Source: Acridotheres tristis
Taxonomy: Eukaryota > Chordata > Aves > Passeriformes > Sturnidae
Assembly: GCA_037013685.1 (NCBI GenBank)
Contig: CM072895.1
Span: 9,832,463-9,896,462, forward strand
DNA length: 64,000 bases
Direction of reading: 5' to 3'
The notes beneath the pieces were generated by a model, which was given only the letters and a program-made list of their open reading frames with translations, ran no database searches and was not told the origin of the DNA. Positions 33,895-64,000 of this stretch are shown here, piece after piece (the first letter of the stretch is position 1; each line of letters opens with the position of its first letter). The position numbers and the translations under genes are program-made.

Positions 33895-34017
33895 ATGTCA
33901 CCGAGCGCGGCCGCTCCGAGTCCGGCCCCGCCGCCCGCCGCCACCGCTGCCGCCCGCCGCCCCTCGCCGCCAGCAGGGCACGGCGGGCCCCGCCGCGGGC
34001 CGCCCGCCCGCCGCTGA
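33895..34017 (+). other. Upstream ORF, 40 codons, in the p55-gamma leader
   Basis: ATG with A at -3 opens a 40-codon frame starting MSPSAAAPSPAPPPAATAAA and ending in TGA at 34015-34017. It is extremely Pro/Ala/Arg-rich, as expected of any frame through a CpG island, so the peptide itself is probably not functional. It is the only ATG between 33895 and the p55-gamma start at 34616. If transcription begins upstream of it, it would be the sole proximal uORF and could modulate translation. Confidence 0.35.
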
Positions 34018-34337
34018 GCCCCGCGCAGCCAGCCCCGCCGGCGCGCACCGCACCGCGGGCACAGCGCCGCCCGCCCCGCTCGGGCTCCGCGCCCGCCCGT
34101 ATTGTTGCCCGCCGCCGCTGCCTCTTTTCTCGTCCTCTGCCGGCGAAAAGAATTCATCCAGAGACTGAAATCGCCCCTTTTTATTCGCTGCTTCCCACCA
34201 TCCCCTGGCTTTCCTGTGGAGGGCTCGTTTGGCTTGTGTTTTAAAAATACCCCGAAAACGGCGATTTCTAGAGAGAATTCGGGAAAGTGGCTTTTCTGTG
34301 GAAAGGTGTCTTTTTAAACAAAAAGAAGCACTCTCTC

Positions 34338-34359
34338 TATATATATATTATATATATAA
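34338..34359. repeat. (TA)n tract in the 5' leader
   Basis: About 22 bases of alternating TA with one phase break, preceded by CTCTCTC. It lies inside the presumed 5' UTR of the p55-gamma transcript. Confidence 0.8.
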
Positions 34360-34615
34360 CTACCTGTCTTTAGTTCCTGCAGGGTAGCTGCTGAGGTGAC
34401 TTGAGTGGAGGCTTTTTTTTAAGTTTAATTTTTGGATTTAAATTTTTTTTTGTTTTTGCAAAAAGTGTTATTTTAGCGCGAGGTGAATTCTTCTCGGCTT
34501 TGTTTTCTTTTCCTTTTTTTTATCCCTTTTTTAAAAAAAATTTTTTTCACCTCTCGATAAAAAGCCGAGCTATCCAACCTCTCATTTCTAACCCTGCCGG
34601 GACTTGGCTGTCGCG

Positions 34616-59434
<24,819 letters not shown>

Positions 59435-60216
59435 ATTTTGGGGAGGAGGAAAGCGTTGGCTTATCTTGGATTCTTTTCTACGATTTTTATTAGAACTCGG
59501 AGGGCATTCTTTCTCCTTAGACTGCTTGTTTTGCACAAGAAGTGATTCTGTGAATGTGAATCAAAAAGAGGCCTAGCAGCAACAAGACGACAACTTGGGT
59601 GTAGGTGTCCTGGTGCTACCTTAAAAGCTCAGCTGTGCTTTTACACCAATACTTTTGTTTCCTTATGAGGGGAATAATCGCAACGCATATGAAAATACTG
59701 GAAGCAGAGCATCATTTTATGGAGATGACTTTTTGCCAGGCACCTTCAGTGGAACTTCTAATTGGATTTTGTTTTCTCTTGTTCTAGTAGACACAATTTG
59801 AAGCCTCTACCCGAGGCGCTGGTAATGTCTTTCAGTCTTAAACTCCCAAAAAACTAGGGGGAAACTCTGCCACAGCAATTCTTCTCTGCTAATTTTAGCA
59901 GCTTCACTGCGATTCAGCCGGACTTCCAAAAGAGGGCTTGTCTTGAGGTAGCATGGAATTTGGTGAGAGAAGACCAAAGGAATTATGGGAAAGCTTCAGG
60001 TTTTTATTTAAATGGAAAAATGCTTGTAAAAGGAAAGTTGCTTTATTTTTTTGCCAACAGTAACAAAGTTTTGGTTTCAATGGCACTACAGGTCTTCGCT
60101 TAAAGGAAACATAACCAAACTGAACAAGCCAAAACTTTGTTCGTTGCTAGATCAAGCACTTACAGGGGAGGTTGCATTAGCATCCGCACATACTTTCTGC
60201 ACCAAAACTTGAAACA

Positions 60217-60222
60217 AATAAA
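60217..60222 (+). terminator. PIK3R3: Candidate proximal poly(A) signal AATAAA
   Basis: Hexamer about 780 bases after the stop, in an A-rich context, followed at about 40 bases by TTTGTCTGATCTGATGT. It would give a short 3' UTR. Confidence 0.3.
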
Positions 60223-62915
60223 AGGAAAAGCTAAACATTGTATGGCTTCAAAACACTAGATTTGTCTGATCTGATGTAATTGCTCACTCTCCTCTTTCTT
60301 CACCCTCTCTCCCTCCTGTTCCTCAGCTTGGGATTCTGTTATCAGAGTTCTAATGATACTGTGCTTCAGAATGTAAACCAGAATGAAGCTTGCACTGACC
60401 TGCTGCAGGTCTCTTGCTGAACAGTGACAGACTCTTGTAACACTTGATTTTGGTACAGAAGAGGTTGGTGTAATCAAATGCTCCTGGATGGCTTATTGTA
60501 CCCAGTTCTTTGGTGGGGTATAGTTACTTCCAGTTGTAAGAAGTGAGCATGCTAATCCTAGATCTTCTCTGATTTGTTCTTTGTGAGCTGGGTTCTGAAC
60601 TCTCACACCACTGCAGCCAAGCAAGATTTTACTCTGGTTATAATCTAAATTCCCTTGTAGTTATTTTAGACATGATGCAGAACACAGGAGGGGACAAGAG
60701 CCATACTCCTCAGTTATTGGGTGTCTGGTACCATCCTTTGGCAAGGGCTGCTGTCAAATACTGGAGTGGGTAGTCCTGGGCTTCATCAACTACAGCAATC
60801 ATCAAATAAATCCCCTCCCTGGAAAGTGTACAAAGCAGCTTATTTCCATTCCTTAAGCTTCTAAAATGAAAAAGAGCTAGGTTTGGCAAACTAAACCACT
60901 TGGCATCAAAGCACAACTGGCGAAGTAATTGTTCAGTGTGCAACCTTGAAAGTTACTTTTGTTCCCATTACTGGAAGCGTTTCCCTTGCAATGCACCCAT
61001 TGTGCAGGACAGGAAGCAGACAGTCATGCAGGTCTGAGAATGCTGGAGACCCGTTTCTGACCCTGGGGCTGATTTCCTGTTCAAATGGCTTTTTTCTATA
61101 ATGCCTGGGCAGTAGTGCCAGGCTTGTTGATGTATATTGTTTACACTAGAAGTATTATTTCACTGAATGTCTTGAATTCACAAGTAGGGAAGTGACAAGG
61201 CTGGAGCACTGACAGCCATTGCAGGAAGGGTAGTCTGGTTGCCTGGCATGCCATGACATTTTTTATTTTGCACTAATGACCCTGACGCATCCCAGACACT
61301 TCCTAATTGGCCAGAGTGCAATCTTCAGGCAAGGAATTCTGTAGATGCCACTTTTCTCATTTAAATGATACCCTACAAAGCTTAACCAAAACTCAAAACT
61401 GTGTGAGGGAAGAATAAAATTCACATAAGCTACTATGTCAAAATGAGCCACATCTGTTTGTGTGTCCCTTCTACTTCCCCAGGAAGAAAGGAAAAATGAG
61501 ACATAGCCTTTGCTGTTAGTGGAAATCTTGAATGGTTTCCTCAGTGGTCTGTGGACATAGAATTTTTGCTTGGCTAATTTGCAGTTCTAATCTGGTAGCT
61601 GTATAGCTGCCATTCTCACATCTCTCAGGCATCTAGCATTCCCTTGATGCTGGGCTGAGACCAAATGCTCAGTGAAGGAAATCAGTTCAAAGACACAAAT
61701 GATAGCCAGGTGCCTCATGCCTGTAGAAAAACCTGTGTGAGAGGAGTGTCTGATTTTCCCCTGCCCTTGTGATCTCTCTGCACTCTCTCACTGATAGTGT
61801 TAACATTTGAGGTTGATGAGGACCATATTTCTGATCCCTGCAGGCAACCTGGCCAAAGAGTTTCACATCTGCCCCAATTTCAGGTAGGGCTCAGTTTTGT
61901 TTTAAACAGGCACAGATCTACTTCCAGGCTCATAAATCCTGGCACACCCTCACAGTCCTGACAGCAGCAGGATAGCAGAGCAGGGCTGTCTGAAGTCTCC
62001 CTGTAGTGGAATCTGATTGATCCTGTGAGGTCTTGGTCCAGGCTCCAGCCCTGTCTCTGCCAAGGTAAATACAGTGTAATTCCATTAGCATCTGTGAAGG
62101 TGGCTTGGCTTTATCGTGGTGTGAGTGAGTTGGGACTCTTGGCCCTTTGCTCCCTGAGCTCTTTTTGCTGATCACAGGTGATGTATTTGCTGTGAATGAT
62201 GGACCCAGAACCAATAAGCCATCCTGAAGTGTTCTTTGAGGTTCTGTTTTGCCCAGACTTTCAGAGCAAGGCTATGGGCAGATGAAGCCTGAATTCCTTG
62301 TCCTGGCTCCATTACTCTGAGCAGTCTCCTGAGGCTCTTTTGCCACTGTCTCTTTCTGTGTTTGGTTCAGGCACCTGAAGTCCCACCTGCTGCCATGGTT
62401 CCCCATTGACTCACACATGCTATTGCACAGATTCTTTTTGCAACTATTTTGCACTCACAGAGAAAATGAAAATTGGTATAAAATTAACTGACAGGTAGCT
62501 GGTGTGATCTATGGGGCAAGGGTTTGATCCTGCACCTCTCATTGAGCTTGGCCTAAACCTGTTTGCTCAGTAGCATTAGACCTGTGAGAAAACCCACAGC
62601 TTCCAGGAGCTGTTCTACACTTGCATGACTGAGAAGTCAGAAATGGGCCTGTGAGGTGCAGGATTACACCCCAGGATGAAAAGCAGCTGTTAAGCCTGAA
62701 ACAAATACAGGAAATGTGAACACAGAGGTAAAACAAAGAAACTCAAGTTCTTTTAAAACAGTAAGATGTGAGAAGCTTTTAATTCTAAGAGTCAGAACAT
62801 TAGGAGGAAAGGAGGAAGTAGCCTCACTGTCATAGCAGCCATCTGGTACCAGGCTGCAGTTAGAGGAGCATTGATCTCACTGACCCATATTATATTAAAT
62901 ATATATGTAGAGTTA

Positions 62916-62921
62916 AATAAA
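62916..62921 (+). terminator. PIK3R3: Candidate internal poly(A) signal AATAAA
   Basis: Overlapping AAATAAATAA in an AT-rich stretch, followed by a G-rich tract at 62945-62960, a common downstream auxiliary feature. Alternative to the signal at 63911. Confidence 0.35.
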
Positions 62922-63910
62922 TAACTTTTGCACAGTGTTAAATGGGGGAGGGGGGGAGGGGATGTTGAAACTCGAATATGCACAGTTTCTTCTAATCTGT
63001 TTTGAAGTATATTTGCAGGGAATTAGGGGTGATTCAGTATTTTGTATTGGTATGGATGGAAATCAGGTCTGCTTCCACAGTTGCCATTGGCCCCATTGTG
63101 TCAGCCACGAGTGCCATGTTTTTGAAGTTAGTAAATTATAAATCTTTTCCAACTAGTTTGTTTGTTGATTACAAGTAATCTGAGCATGGGAAGAACCAAC
63201 CTAGAAACAGAGGGATGTCCCAACAGATGCTTCACTAGTGTGTGAAGCAGTAATGTGCAATTGTCCACCTTCTGATACTGGAGTGCTCTAGTTTTGGGGC
63301 TTGTCTTTGGGTTTTTATTTCATTCTCAGCAGCAGTAAAGCGAGTTGCTGCTTTGCACCATTGGTAGTTGCAGTCTAGAGTTATATCCAGTACAGCCCTT
63401 TGTCTTATGCCAAAAACAAAATGCTCTTTCCACACTTATCTCTCTTGAGGTGGCAGATGTTCAAGAAGTTTTCCATTTAATGTGATGGGCCTGATTCTTT
63501 TCTCGCTGACACTAGTGTTAGCAAGACTTCCACAACCAAAAGCCATTCCCAAGAAAAATACTTGCATTTAATCACAGCTGAATTCTAGTCACAGCAGGGT
63601 GAAAACAAAAGTTTCTCCCTCGCAAAGCCAGGCAACTGTAATGGGACTGTGGAAATGAATGTTGACACTTAGTGCTGTTTTGGGAAGGATGAGAGAAGGA
63701 TGAGGGTCTTGGCTGCCCCAAATCCTGGGCTCTCTGCAGGCTTAGGTGGCACCATGTCTGTAACTGAACGCTGTGGCTGTTTAAAGCAGCAGAATTGCTA
63801 TAGGAGTGTCACACTTTAAGTTTGGAAAAGCCCCTTATTTGGTACTTGAACAATCTCGCTTCTGTTTTTGAATGTCTGTTTATTTTTTATTTTTTGTTAT
63901 ACTAACAGGG

Positions 63911-63916
63911 AATAAA
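63911..63916 (+). terminator. PIK3R3: Candidate distal poly(A) signal AATAAA
   Basis: AATAAA directly preceded by a long U-rich region and followed within 20-40 bases by GTGAGTCTTGTATGCTTG, a GU-rich downstream element. Best candidate for the 3' end of the long transcript. Confidence 0.5.
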
Positions 63917-64000
63917 AATCTGAAATGTTAGTGAGTCTTGTATGCTTGCTGCATTGTGCAGACATGAAACAGGTACTGCTTGTGGATCAGGAGGGGTAAG

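Larger units (their letters stand above)
32610..34140 (+). promoter_or_regulatory. PIK3R3: CpG island, promoter of the short p55-gamma transcript
   Basis: CpG dinucleotides, scarce elsewhere in the window, become very dense from about 33000 to 34140. The island includes three CCAAT boxes (33349-33418), a GC box CCCCGCCCCC at 33810-33819, a KLF/Sp-type GGGGGGCGTGGCCC at about 33828-33841 and TATA-like TTAAAAAG near 33791. It ends roughly 480 bp before the p55-gamma start codon. The sequence between 33898 and 34615 has no ATG in any frame, which suggests it is transcribed leader and puts the start site near or upstream of 33.9 kb. The exact start site cannot be read from sequence. Confidence 0.75.
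59435..63935 (+). other. PIK3R3: PIK3R3 3' untranslated region (probable extent)
   Basis: After the stop codon no further coding exon is seen up to the window end. AATAAA hexamers occur at 60217-60222, 60805-60810, 61413-61418, 62916-62921 and 63911-63916. The last follows a U-rich tract (TGTTTATTTTTTATTTTTTG) and is followed by a GT-rich stretch, making it the best terminal site. The UTR would then be about 4.5 kb, but any earlier signal may define a shorter form. The true 3' end cannot be read from sequence alone. Confidence 0.55.

Noticed and set aside
61316..63261. Two GTGCAAT words (61316-61322, 63255-63261) matching the miR-25/92 seed
   Set aside because: Two seven-base matches in about 4.5 kb are weak evidence without conservation or expression data.

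Overview
The window is vertebrate nuclear DNA carrying most of PIK3R3 on the + strand, the gene for the gamma (p55-gamma, p55PIK) regulatory subunit of class IA phosphoinositide 3-kinase. Short introns in the 3' half, a GC-rich 5' half, no recognisable mammalian repeats (Alu, L1, B1/B2, MIR) and a protein that differs from the mammalian one only at scattered sites all suggest a bird or another sauropsid. The species cannot be fixed from the sequence alone. No bacterial, viral, CRISPR, rRNA or tRNA feature was seen.

Layout. 1-3054: GC-rich non-coding DNA, probably intron. 3055-6655: three coding exons with consensus splice sites that together encode about 140 residues of a Bcr-homology/RhoGAP-like domain (BH domain) resembling the one in p85-alpha (PIK3R1). 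6656-32600: about 26 kb with no convincing gene; several short AT-rich islands look like regulatory elements. 32610-34140: a strong CpG island with clustered CCAAT boxes and GC boxes, the promoter of the short p55-gamma transcript. 34616-59434: ten coding exons giving a complete 463-residue p55-gamma (unique N-terminus, proline-rich PPKPPKP segment, nSH2, inter-SH2 coiled coil, cSH2). 59435 to about 63930: 3' UTR with several AATAAA signals. The window ends just past the last one.

How the parts fit. The p55-gamma first exon (34616-34721) and the last BH exon (6570-6655) both end in phase 1, after a codon's first base G. The shared exon at 49505 opens with CT, so either one restores Ala followed by [11 protein letters not shown]3R1 has the same architecture: a long p85 transcript with the BH domain, and short p55/p50 transcripts from internal first exons, all joined at the ALPPKPPKP exon. 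The main finding is therefore that this PIK3R3 locus appears able to encode a long, p85-like gamma isoform. The reference mammalian p55-gamma protein lacks this region. The 5' exons such an isoform would need (SH3, first proline-rich segment, N-terminal half of the BH domain) were not found in the first 3 kb and should lie upstream of the window.

A second, independent observation is a set of shared short motif blocks, in the same order, at three non-coding sites (about 722-782 minus, 4353-4392 plus, 17890-17920 plus). They may be copies of an old repeat or of a regulatory module.
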